From a virus: DNA of 35,566 nucleotides. Numbering within the stretch: the first letter of the stretch is position 1; the number at the start of each line of letters is the position of its first letter. The stretch is taken from the IMG/VR virus record IMGVR_UViG_3300025141_000349, positions 1 to 35,566 of that record. One strand, given 5' to 3'. Positions 25,033 through 30,473 of the stretch are shown in pieces. A program made the translations under genes and the position numbers. Below the pieces are notes generated by a model. That model worked only from the letters and a program-made list of their open reading frames with translations, was not told where the DNA came from and searched no databases.

Positions 25033-25298
25033 ACCTTACTCTGTTCGTGTATGATAACGCCAGTTACTCCATAATCTTCCATATTCTCTATTGTCCGTAT
25101 AACATCCTGACTTGTTTGATTTTCTTTTGTTTTTAGTGTTGCACCTTCAACAATAAGTTCTACTTTGTATTTCTTAGTATTAGTTATTGTTTCTGCAACT
25201 GCTTTAGAACCGCTTTTAACAGCTCTAAAGCATTGATTTATAGCAAAGGCTGTGTATCCCAAGCCTTTAGCTACTCCAGTATAGAGTTTAACGCTCAT
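25029..25298 (-). CDS. Small protein of unknown function
   Basis: An 89-residue protein with a basic N-terminal half (GSKAVAETITNTKKYKVE) and a C-terminal part SQDVIRTIENMEDYGVTGVI that looks like a small alpha/beta domain. It is coupled to both neighbours by four-base overlaps. No family recognised. Confidence 0.7.
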   Translation of the reverse strand: MSVKLYTGVAKGLGYTAFAINQCFRAVKSGSKAVAETITNTKKYKVELIVEGATLKTKENQTSQDVIRTIENMEDYGVTGVIIHEQSKV

Positions 25299-25564
25299 AA
25301 TAACTCCTCAAGATCTTTGATAGATCTTTTCATTGTGTCGATTTTTTTCATAAGTCTTTTTTGTCCACTTTCTATATTATATAGTATAGTGTCCACTTTA
25401 GACCATATTTCATCAATCTCTTGTGATGTTTCATTCATATCATTTATTGAGCCTTCTAAAGTTTTGAAGGCTAGTTCAATGTTTTCCTCTTTACTATTAT
25501 AACTTTTATGTGTTATTGGTATTAAAGAATCCATAAACTTGTTTGTTTTATTTGAATAATCCAT
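25295..25564 (-). CDS. Coiled-coil protein of unknown function
   Basis: An 89-residue acidic and charged protein, predicted almost wholly helical from residue 25 on (TSQEIDEIWSKVDTILYNIE), with heptad-like hydrophobic spacing typical of a coiled coil. AAAGGACAT lies before the ATG. No family recognised. Confidence 0.7.
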   Translation of the reverse strand: MDYSNKTNKFMDSLIPITHKSYNSKEENIELAFKTLEGSINDMNETSQEIDEIWSKVDTILYNIESGQKRLMKKIDTMKRSIKDLEELL

Positions 25565-25568
25565 ACTT

Positions 25569-25810
25569 TTATGTCCTTTCTTTTATTTGATTTTGTATGT
25601 AATTATCGGCTTTTTCTTCCCAATAGTCGATTTCTTCTGATATTAAATCGTGTTTCATTGGTTTGCCGTTTTCGTGTTCGATGAAGCATTCAGTACAATA
25701 TTCATAATCTACAAAGTGTTTTTTGTCAGTTGAAAATATATAGTTGAAAATATATGTACTTTAGTAGTTACCACTTCTAGTTCTGCTTCTGGGTGATGTT
25801 TGCATTTCAT
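25569..25810 (-). pseudogene. Cys/His-rich small protein broken by a 14-bp duplication
   Basis: The frame starts with ATG at 25810 after AGAGGAT and reads MKCKHHPEAELEVVTTKVHI, then hits a stop after 33 residues. Removing one copy of the 14-bp direct repeat at 25728-25755 gives a clean 75-residue protein with CKHH, then YEYCTECFIEH and KPMKHDLISEEIDYWEE. CxxC plus CxHH suggests a zinc-binding fold. The repaired frame ends at 25569, five bases before the next ATG, as other genes here do. Either an assembly error or a fresh mutation. Confidence 0.65.
25728..25755. repeat. 14-bp tandem duplication (AGTTGAAAATATAT twice)
   Basis: Two exact copies, 25728-25741 and 25742-25755. A third, near-identical 13-base match lies in the intergenic region at about 26110-26122. 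The duplication breaks the Cys/His-rich gene. Confidence 0.9.
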
Positions 25811-25840
25811 ATTTGATCCTCTTTTTTAAAATAAAAAATC

Positions 25841-25851
25841 CATAAATATAG
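25841..25851 (-). promoter_or_regulatory. Promoter-like motif before the 25810 gene
   Basis: Reads CTATATTTATG on the minus strand, 30 bases before the ATG at 25810. It probably drives the operon down to the DUF932 gene. Confidence 0.6.
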
Positions 25852-25885
25852 AAAGTAGTGCTTAGTGAAGCTAGGCACTACTTCC
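25851..25885 (-). ncRNA. Stem-loop beside the 25841 promoter motif
   Basis: GAAAGTAGTGC pairs with GCACTACTTCC (one mismatch) around a 13-base loop. Same arrangement as at 23378-23448: one arm touches the promoter motif. Confidence 0.55.
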
Positions 25886-25907
25886 TTTTACCACTTACCT
25901 AAAGTAT

Positions 25908-25983
25908 AAGGGATGTCAAAAGGTAGATCACCATATGTCGATAAGATATAACCTTGAAGTCCTTACGGATACTTCCATCCCTT
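25908..25983 (-). ncRNA. 76-nt three-way-junction-like RNA element
   Basis: AAGGGATG pairs with CATCCCTT as an 8-bp closing stem. On the minus strand, a second arm is GAAGTATCC-GTAA-GGACTTC and a third is closed by AAGGT/ACCTT. The size is tRNA-like, but the fold is not a cloverleaf with T-arm. No riboswitch class is recognised. Confidence 0.5.
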
Positions 25984-26153
25984 AGTTCAGCAATATCAAT
26001 ACTTATGTATTGTTAATATTGTTCTTTATATCTTGCATATAAGTTAATATTTAAGGTTCATTTTGTCAAGCATTGTTCAGCTTGTTTCTTGTTTGTTTCT
26101 TGTTTGTGTAGTTGAAAATATAACGGGTTTCGTGAAGCGAAACACCTTTTTTT
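25984..26153. other. Intergenic region with small hairpins
   Basis: No gene is visible. CAATAT/ATATTG (25991-26021) encloses AATAC/GTATT. GTTTCTTGTTT is repeated in tandem at 26084-26105. GTTTCG-TGAAG-CGAAAC at 26127-26143 is followed by T7 on the plus strand, but no plus-strand gene precedes it. Confidence 0.6.
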
Positions 26154-26189
26154 AATAAAAGAGCCACACATATGTGTAGCTCTTTTATT
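26154..26189. terminator. Terminator after the 26198 gene
   Basis: AATAAAAGAGC and GCTCTTTTATT are perfectly complementary and enclose the palindrome CACATATGTG. It lies directly after the stop of the 26198-26521 gene and has T-runs on both strands. Confidence 0.8.
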
Positions 26190-26197
26190 TCCGTTAA

Positions 26198-26521
26198 CTA
26201 TGATCTGGTAGCAATCATATATCTCATATGATTACCTTTATCAGTTTGAATGCCTGTATCAGGTAGTAATGTAAGTTCGTGTTCTTCTATGAAGTCCTTG
26301 AACTCTTCAACACCGTCTTTAGTGAGTTCGTGAAATACATTGTATGTCCAAGAATCACTATCATCTGCTTTAAGTTCTGAAACGCTAGAGCGTTTATTAA
26401 TCCAATCACCGTCTTCAATCTCTTTGCTTCTGCTAATCCATACTGCTGAACTTTGCATCGTTTCCTCTGCTAATTTCTGAGACTTCTTAATCAGTTCCTG
26501 AAGTTTATTATTTTTAGGCAT
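26198..26521 (-). CDS. Small protein of unknown function
   Basis: A 107-residue protein with a strong AAGGAGG site before its ATG. The N-terminal 30 residues are helical and basic; the C-terminal half is mixed, with EFKDFIEEHELTLLPDTG. It forms its own unit, with a promoter motif 34 bases upstream and a terminator right after the stop. No family recognised. Confidence 0.75.
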   Translation of the reverse strand: MPKNNKLQELIKKSQKLAEETMQSSAVWISRSKEIEDGDWINKRSSVSELKADDSDSWTYNVFHELTKDGVEEFKDFIEEHELTLLPDTGIQTDKGNHMRYMIATRS

Positions 26522-26555
26522 AATGCCTCCTTTTTTAGTTAAGTGGCTTAATTGC

Positions 26556-26566
26556 CAGACATATAG
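26556..26566 (-). promoter_or_regulatory. Promoter-like motif before the 26521 gene
   Basis: The minus strand reads GCTTTCTATATGTCTGG, a good match in its first half, 34 bases before the ATG. Confidence 0.55.
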
Positions 26567-26603
26567 AAAGCTGTTCTTATGTTTAGCTAGTAGTAAAGCA
26601 TTT

Positions 26604-26645
26604 TTAGAGATGCTTAGTGAGGGTAATTAATAACGTGTGCAACAT
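26604..26645 (-). CDS. 13-codon possible leader peptide in a hairpin
   Basis: AAGGAG precedes an ATG that sits in the loop region of a perfect hairpin (GTGCAACA-TAG-TGTTGCAC, 26637-26655). The frame reads MLHTLLITLTKHL and stops. It may be a leader peptide whose start can be hidden in the hairpin, or chance. The hairpin followed by a T-run on the plus strand also looks like a terminator in that direction. Confidence 0.25.
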   Translation of the reverse strand: MLHTLLITLTKHL

Positions 26646-26714
26646 AGTGTTGCACTCCTTTTTTTTTTAGTTCGTGCTTGTTTATTGCCCGGTCTTCCCC
26701 CCCATTAGCTTTAC

Positions 26715-26725
26715 TATAAATATAG
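26715..26725 (-). promoter_or_regulatory. Promoter-like motif upstream of the leader hairpin
   Basis: The minus strand reads GCTATATTTATAG. It is followed about 70 bases later by the short leader frame, not by a gene at the usual 25-35 bases. Confidence 0.5.
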
Positions 26726-26778
26726 CAAAGCTAGGGTTATGGAGTTTATATAAAATAAGACTACGTAGGATTCAGTCT

Positions 26779-26994
26779 TTACTCAAATAAATTTGAGTCT
26801 TTACCTACAACTGGTTTGCTTATAGTTTTCTTTTTGTCCTTTAGGATCACGATAATCACATCTGTTTGTTTCACAACACATAATTCCTGAAGTATAGCAC
26901 TTGCCCTCTTCTCTGTAGCTTTTATACTCTTACGAGTGTCAAAAGCATATGAATTATTCAGATGTTTAGATTCAGTTGGATTACTACGAACCAA
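26779..26994 (-). CDS. Small protein of unknown function, doubtful start
   Basis: A 71-residue basic frame beginning at TTG (26994) with no clear ribosome binding site and no internal Met. Composition looks protein-like (IKATEKRASAILQELCVV, then DVIIVILKDKKK). A perfect 10-bp stem-loop lies 20 bases upstream, as at many real starts here. It could be a real gene with a weak start or the 3' part of the structured transcript upstream. Confidence 0.42.
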   Translation of the reverse strand: MVRSNPTESKHLNNSYAFDTRKSIKATEKRASAILQELCVVKQTDVIIVILKDKKKTISKPVVGKDSNLFE

Positions 26995-27440
26995 CTCTTA
27001 GATTACCAAGCAACAAAGACTAAACTTTGTTATTTTGTCCAGCGTACAATTTAGTCTTTCGACACAATCTCAACAGTAGTCGTTGATTGTTTAGTACTTG
27101 AAGTACTAATTCATTGTCTTTAGAATTATCATCTTTGCCAAGTAAATAAATACTCTAAAGATGTAGTACGAGAAAATAACTTAGATGATCTGTCTTAGTT
27201 CTTTTCTCTCTTACTTTATAAAATTTTATATTGAATAGTTTGGGTTCAATTGAAATAGCCGTCGCTATCTTTATTTTTTATACAGGCTCGCTGAACCCAC
27301 TAGACGAGGCGACATAGAGAAGACACCTGTTAATTTTAGTACCAATAGTAATGAAAATAGAATCCCAATTTTAGTAGAGTGTAACTTTGGTGGATAGCAT
27401 TTCATTACTAAAGGCACTATTAAGGTACATATAAATGTTC
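26995..27440 (-). ncRNA. Candidate structured non-coding transcript
   Basis: At least six perfect stem-loops follow one another on the minus strand: TAGTAATGAAA at 27346-27356 with its partner at 27400-27410; GGGTTCA at 27242-27248 with 27292-27298 (inner ATAGC/GCTAT); AGAAAA at 27171 with TTTTCT at 27202; CATCTTT at 27130 with AAAGATG at 27157; TTAGTACT-TGA-AGTACTAA at 27091-27109; and AAAGACTAAA at 27015 with TTTAGTCTTT at 27050. A promoter motif precedes the block at 27441. Coding potential is low apart from one 44-residue frame. Confidence 0.45.
27271..27405 (-). CDS. Possible 44-residue hydrophobic peptide
   Basis: The frame reads MKCYPPKLHSTKIGILFSLL and continues into a hydrophobic stretch, ending ASLYKK. 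The ATG is 35 bases from the promoter motif at 27441, the usual spacing here. No ribosome binding site is visible, and the start lies in one arm of a perfect stem-loop. A longer version to 27564 runs through a terminator and the promoter motif and is not credible. Confidence 0.3.
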   Translation of the reverse strand: MKCYPPKLHSTKIGILFSLLLVLKLTGVFSMSPRLVGSASLYKK

Positions 27441-27451
27441 CAAAAATATAG
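27441..27451 (-). promoter_or_regulatory. Promoter-like motif before the structured transcript
   Basis: The minus strand reads GCTTTTTCTATATTTTTGG. It lies between the terminator at 27498 and the structured region. Confidence 0.55.
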
Positions 27452-27497
27452 AAAAAGCGATTTCTTGTTGAGCACAAGAGAAAAGCTTTGAAAAGAC

Positions 27498-27520
27498 AAG
27501 GCTCCGATGGACAGAGCCTT
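27498..27520 (-). terminator. Terminator after the 27540 gene
   Basis: AAGGCTC and GAGCCTT form a perfect stem. On the minus strand it is followed by TGTCTTTTC. It lies 20 bases after the stop of the 27540-27779 gene. Confidence 0.7.
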
Positions 27521-27539
27521 ATCTTATTGATGTTAAAGT

Positions 27540-27779
27540 TTACACATTTGTACACGAAGGGCATCCATCGTGATGATTATGAAGTGGTTCATCATATGGA
27601 CAAATTTCTTCCACTATATTAATGATTTCATTAATAGTACTGCTTCTTTCATAAAGTGATTCATAATGCACTCTATCATCTGAATCATATCGGTCAGGAT
27701 TAGATTTCATAAAATCATCATAATCTTTATCAGTTTGATTTGATAGATCTTTCAATGTTTTTAATAATTGTTGTTTCAT
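27540..27779 (-). CDS. Small acidic protein with Cys/His C terminus
   Basis: A 79-residue acidic protein with a GAGGTT site before its ATG. The C terminus reads ICPYDEPLHNHHDGCPSCTN, with three Cys and three His, which may bind a metal. The promoter motif is 32 bases upstream and a terminator follows, so it is a single-gene unit. Family not recognised. Confidence 0.75.
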   Translation of the reverse strand: MKQQLLKTLKDLSNQTDKDYDDFMKSNPDRYDSDDRVHYESLYERSSTINEIINIVEEICPYDEPLHNHHDGCPSCTNV

Positions 27780-27811
27780 TATTTAACCTCATTAGTTTTT
27801 AATTAAAATAT

Positions 27812-27822
27812 CGCAAATATAG
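27812..27822 (-). promoter_or_regulatory. Promoter-like motif before the 27779 gene
   Basis: The minus strand reads GCTTTTCTATATTTGCG, 32 bases before the ATG. CTAATCT at 27828-27834 can pair with AGATTAG at 27870-27876, again a stem touching the motif. Confidence 0.6.
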
Positions 27823-27836
27823 AAAAGCTAATCTAG

Positions 27837-28141
27837 TTTTCAACTAAATGTAAAGCATTTTTAGAACCAAGATTAGTTAATGTAATGTAAAATATAACTG
27901 TGCTAATAGTGTTAGCAACGCTAACGCTTTAGCTCCTTTTAGTTTTCAACTAAATATTTGATAAAATACAATTCCATTTTTCAACTAAATGTATGAAGAA
28001 ATGCAATTCCATTTTTCAACTTAATATTTAACAAAATGAGAAACCATTTTTTAACTTAATTATTGTTTATATCAAATAATGTTTTAGTTTTTAACTTGTT
28101 ATTGTTTGTTTATTAATACCATTTTCATTTTTTAACTAAAA
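27837..28141. repeat. Degenerate AT-rich repeats (TTTTTCAACTAAAT type), no gene
   Basis: The core TTTT(T)(C/T)AACT(A/T)AAT occurs at 27837, 27943, 27977, 28012, 28047, 28086 and 28126; the middle copies are spaced 34-35 bases apart. Two copies carry CAATTCCA before the core. The hairpin GTTAGC-AAC-GCTAAC lies at about 27911-27925. There is no gene in 27780-28176. Spacers and repeats are too degenerate for CRISPR. Possible origin or protein-binding array. Confidence 0.6.
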
Positions 28142-28166
28142 GAGGGAGACTTTACAATCCCCCTCT
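28141..28166 (-). terminator. Terminator after the 28177 gene
   Basis: AGAGGG and CCCTCT form a stem. On the minus strand it is followed by TTTTAG. It lies just after the stop of the 28177-28440 gene. Confidence 0.7.
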
Positions 28167-28176
28167 TTTTTTTTAT

Positions 28177-28440
28177 TTATTCAACCTCTGCATCAATAAC
28201 TTCATTATGTGTTAACATATCTGTATATTTACGCTTTAGGTCTTTTAATTCCTCCCTCTGTTTTTTAACTGTATCTTTAAGATTATATTGGTCAACAGCT
28301 TTATTGTTAAGATTATGATAGAATGATTTAGCTTCATTCTTTATGTTAGGAAGTTTCTTAACTTTTTTAACTGTGTTTACTACTTTCTCAGATCCTACGA
28401 TTATGGCACCAAGTCCATATAGTATTGTATTTTTAAACAT
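28177..28440 (-). CDS. Small helical protein with hydrophobic N terminus
   Basis: An 87-residue protein. Residues 3-18 (KNTILYGLGAIIVGSE) are hydrophobic and may touch the membrane; the rest is basic and helical, with a probable coiled coil (DTVKKQREELKDLKRKY). It has its own promoter motif 25 bases upstream and a terminator after the stop. Family not recognised. Confidence 0.72.
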   Translation of the reverse strand: MFKNTILYGLGAIIVGSEKVVNTVKKVKKLPNIKNEAKSFYHNLNNKAVDQYNLKDTVKKQREELKDLKRKYTDMLTHNEVIDAEVE

Positions 28441-28465
28441 GATATGATGTTCCTTTTTATTTAAC

Positions 28466-28476
28466 TATAAATATAG
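28466..28476 (-). promoter_or_regulatory. Promoter-like motif before the 28440 gene
   Basis: The minus strand reads CTCTTCTATATTTATAG, 25 bases before the ATG, directly after the terminator stem. Confidence 0.6.
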
Positions 28477-28508
28477 AAGAGAAAGGGGGGAATAGTCCCC
28501 CCTCTTCT
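28475..28508 (-). terminator. Terminator after the 28514 gene, touching the next promoter
   Basis: AGAAGA and TCTTCT plus GGGGGG and CCCCCC form a strong stem around AATAGT. It starts five bases after the stop of the 28514 gene and its far arm overlaps the next promoter motif. Confidence 0.75.
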
Positions 28509-28513
28509 TTTTT

Positions 28514-28732
28514 TTATGATTTATTGATTGCTTTATCCATTTTCTCAAATGATTTAATCATATCAGGTAAGATTTCTTCAACTGTATCGAATGTCTGTTT
28601 TAATATGAGTCCTAAGTTATCTGGAATGTTTTCAATTGATTTCTGTTGAAACTCCAAAGCACCGTCTCTGACTCCGAATTTTACAGCTTTGTAAATACTA
28701 TTAAGTGTATCTTTTGATAGTTCGTGTTGCAT
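28514..28732 (-). CDS. First minus-strand gene, small helical protein
   Basis: A 72-residue helical protein (NSIYKAVKFGVRDGALEFQQ, then DTVEEILPDMIKSFEKMDK) with a strong AGGAGGT site. It is the first gene of the leftward block next to the divergent control region, so it is probably made early. Family not recognised. Confidence 0.74.
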   Translation of the reverse strand: MQHELSKDTLNSIYKAVKFGVRDGALEFQQKSIENIPDNLGLILKQTFDTVEEILPDMIKSFEKMDKAINKS

Positions 28733-28765
28733 AGTTATGTACCTCCTAGGTTTATGGTTATATGC

Positions 28766-28776
28766 TATAGATATAG
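28766..28776 (-). promoter_or_regulatory. Promoter-like motif before the first minus-strand gene
   Basis: The minus strand reads GTGCTATATCTATAGC, 33 bases before the ATG at 28732. CACGG/CCGTG (28777-28831), with inner ATACTC/GAGTAT, forms a stem next to it. Confidence 0.55.
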
Positions 28777-29031
28777 CACGGCTGTCATATGTATACTCCT
28801 TTGTAGAGTATGGATTATATAATGATCCGTGTGCGTGTATATGTAGATGTCCTCTGGGTGAGTGAGCGTGCGAACGAACTCATTGGGAACTGAACTCGAT
28901 TAACTGAACTCAACGTGGATTAGGCAACCCATCCCTAATTAACGGGGGTACCCTAACCCACTCTTCCCTCACTCACATTCTTGTTACAATTTTTGATTAG
29001 AGTACTTCCTACTTGTAGTGCTTGCTATTAA
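28777..29031. promoter_or_regulatory. Divergent control region with direct and inverted repeats
   Basis: No gene is present between the leftward and rightward blocks. GAACGAACTC (28872), AACTGAACTC (28888) and AACTGAACTC (28902) are short direct repeats at 14-16 base spacing. GTGAGTGAG at 28858-28866 pairs with CTCACTCAC at 28968-28976, enclosing them. These could be regulator sites or replication iterons. No clear plus-strand promoter could be picked by eye. Confidence 0.6.
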
Positions 29032-29052
29032 GTGATTAACTTAAAGTGCGTA

Positions 29053-29262
29053 ATGAAAAGAAAACTCCAAAGACAATATGAAGTGTTTAATGTCAAAACC
29101 GGCAAGTGGGAAAGAAAGGTTATGACTAAAGAACAATTTGATGATTTTTCATCTAAAATGAACTCTAGTGTTGATGAACTAGAGGCTGAGTATCAAATAG
29201 TTAATCGTATAGTAGAGCAACAATTAGGAATAACATCAAAAAGTAAAAAGAGTATGGATTAA
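29053..29262 (+). CDS. Small basic protein, first gene of the rightward block
   Basis: The frame could begin at GTG 29032, but the ATG at 29053 gives a more usual start (69 residues, MKRKLQRQYEVFNVKTG). Neither start has a strong ribosome binding site. Basic and helical with the segment NSSVDELEAEYQIVNRI. Its place before the terminase genes suggests a packaging-region accessory protein. Family not recognised. Confidence 0.62.
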   Translation: MKRKLQRQYEVFNVKTGKWERKVMTKEQFDDFSSKMNSSVDELEAEYQIVNRIVEQQLGITSKSKKSMD

Positions 29263-29280
29263 AGTAGTATATTATATAAT

Positions 29281-29332
29281 AGTAGTGTAGCTATACTATA
29301 AGTAGAGCCACTACTATAGAGTAGCTATACTA
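29281..29332 (+). promoter_or_regulatory. Direct and inverted repeats before the small terminase gene
   Basis: GTAGCTATACTA occurs twice (29287-29298 and 29321-29332). AGTAGTG at 29281 pairs with CACTACT at 29309. The copies contain TATACT, which resembles a -10 box, but no -35 box is clear. It could be a promoter, an operator or the site bound by the small terminase. Confidence 0.45.
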
Positions 29333-29341
29333 GAGAAATTT

Positions 29342-30115
29342 ATGAAAATAAAACGTAGAATAAATGGTAAATCAAGCCTTCATCCTGTTTATACAAAGGA
29401 AGAAGCAGCTAAGAAAAAGCTCGTAATTATTTACTGGAAAGAAGCATCCGTAGGAGATTGGGCATATACAGATGATGATTATATAGCTAAATGCTATGCT
29501 CGTAAAGATTATACAGATAAGCATGGGAATACAAAAACATTTGTTAAACTTACCTGCGGAGTCGGTTGGGTAAGTAGGTTTTCTAAAATATTATTTGAAA
29601 AAAACCAAACATATGGAGTATATAGCAAAACTAATCCAAAGAGGAAATGGGATGATCAAGAATCTAAAACAACACGGGCTAAAAATACTGTTAGTACTTA
29701 TGCACAGATGCTGCTTAATACTGGAAAAGTTGACTATGAAACTCTTGGTAATGTATATAGACCTGATCAAGAAAAACCAGTAGCTACTGTTAGGAGATTT
29801 TTAAAACAAGAGGTAACAAAGCGTATGGTAGAAAAGAAATTAAAAGAACTATTAAGCGAAAAAGGCATAAGTAAAGAATTAGCTTTAGATAATGTTTTAA
29901 TAGCTTTAAGAATGGCTGAAAGTAAAGGGGATGTAAATAATTTTTTAAAGGCAAATGACACATTAATGGATTTATTGGAAATGAAACCAAATAAAAAAAT
30001 GATAACGGACACAATACAGGTTGATATGACCAAGCAGATAGCAGATACTATTGCACGGGAAGATAAACGCCTTACATTACAAAGGAAAAGCGAAGAGAAT
30101 GAAGTACCAAAATGA
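29342..30115 (+). CDS. Terminase small subunit-like protein
   Basis: A 257-residue protein. The C-terminal half (residues about 150-240) has VEKKLKELLSEKGISKELAL, a helical stretch with GDVNNFLKANDTLMDLLEM and a DxTxQIADTIA end, the layout of phage small terminase C-terminal domains. It lies 344 bases before the large terminase. The N-terminal half (residues 1-120) is basic and aromatic-rich and is not recognised. It should recognise the packaging site. Call rests on the C-terminal pattern and position. Confidence 0.68.
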   Translation: MKIKRRINGKSSLHPVYTKEEAAKKKLVIIYWKEASVGDWAYTDDDYIAKCYARKDYTDKHGNTKTFVKLTCGVGWVSRFSKILFEKNQTYGVYSKTNPKRKWDDQESKTTRAKNTVSTYAQMLLNTGKVDYETLGNVYRPDQEKPVATVRRFLKQEVTKRMVEKKLKELLSEKGISKELALDNVLIALRMAESKGDVNNFLKANDTLMDLLEMKPNKKMITDTIQVDMTKQIADTIAREDKRLTLQRKSEENEVPK

Positions 30116-30314
30116 CATTGAGCTTCAGAATAACGGTATATCGGAAAAGAATCGTATGAATCAGCAATTAGAAATAGCTGTTAAAGCATTTCATGTAATA
30201 GCTATTCTTCATAACGGCAATCCAGCTTTTATGGCTAATTATGCCTTAGAAGCCTTGCGTGAAATAGAGACATTAGGCTTTATGTACGATCAATATACTT
30301 CTGAGTCTAATTAA
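30099..30314 (+). CDS. Small protein between the terminase genes
   Basis: A longer frame exists from TTG 30051, but ATG 30099 has AAAGGAAAA and GAAGAG upstream, so I choose it (71 residues). Helical, with AVKAFHVIAILHNGNPAFMA. Overlaps the end of the small terminase gene by 17 bases. Family not recognised. Confidence 0.62.
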   Translation: MKYQNDIELQNNGISEKNRMNQQLEIAVKAFHVIAILHNGNPAFMANYALEALREIETLGFMYDQYTSESN

Positions 30315-30473
30315 TTGTTTGATTACTGCAGTATAATTGAAAGATCCTGTGGATTTGCAGGTAAAACTTATAATGATACTCATTGTGGTATAAAGACAGG
30401 TTCTTTATTTGAAACAAACATTTCTAATATGACTAAATGTCCAAAGAAACCAAAGAAAAATGCAAGAAGATAA
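30315..30473 (+). CDS. 52-residue Cys-containing protein overlapping the terminase start
   Basis: The frame begins with TTG right after the previous stop and ends inside the first codons of the terminase gene. Segments FDYCSIIERSCGFAG, DTHCGIKTG and MTKCPKKPKKNARR give four Cys, which could bind zinc. It fills the space exactly between two genes. The start codon and lack of a strong ribosome binding site make it uncertain. Confidence 0.45.
   Translation: MFDYCSIIERSCGFAGKTYNDTHCGIKTGSLFETNISNMTKCPKKPKKNARR

Noticed and set aside
26127-26153. Plus-strand terminator
   Set aside because: Hairpin and T-run look convincing, but no plus-strand gene lies upstream; listed only as a hairpin.
27271-27564. 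97-residue minus-strand protein
   Set aside because: It would run through the terminator of the previous gene and the promoter motif; only the last 44 codons are even possible.
27837-28141. CRISPR array
   Set aside because: Repeats are only about 14 bases, degenerate, AT-rich, unevenly spaced, and there are no cas genes.
23371-28776. TATAAATA on the plus strand as T4-type late promoters
   Set aside because: The sites match T4 late promoters on the plus strand, but they would drive antisense RNA through minus-strand genes. Spacing to minus-strand starts is consistent, so the minus-strand reading is preferred.
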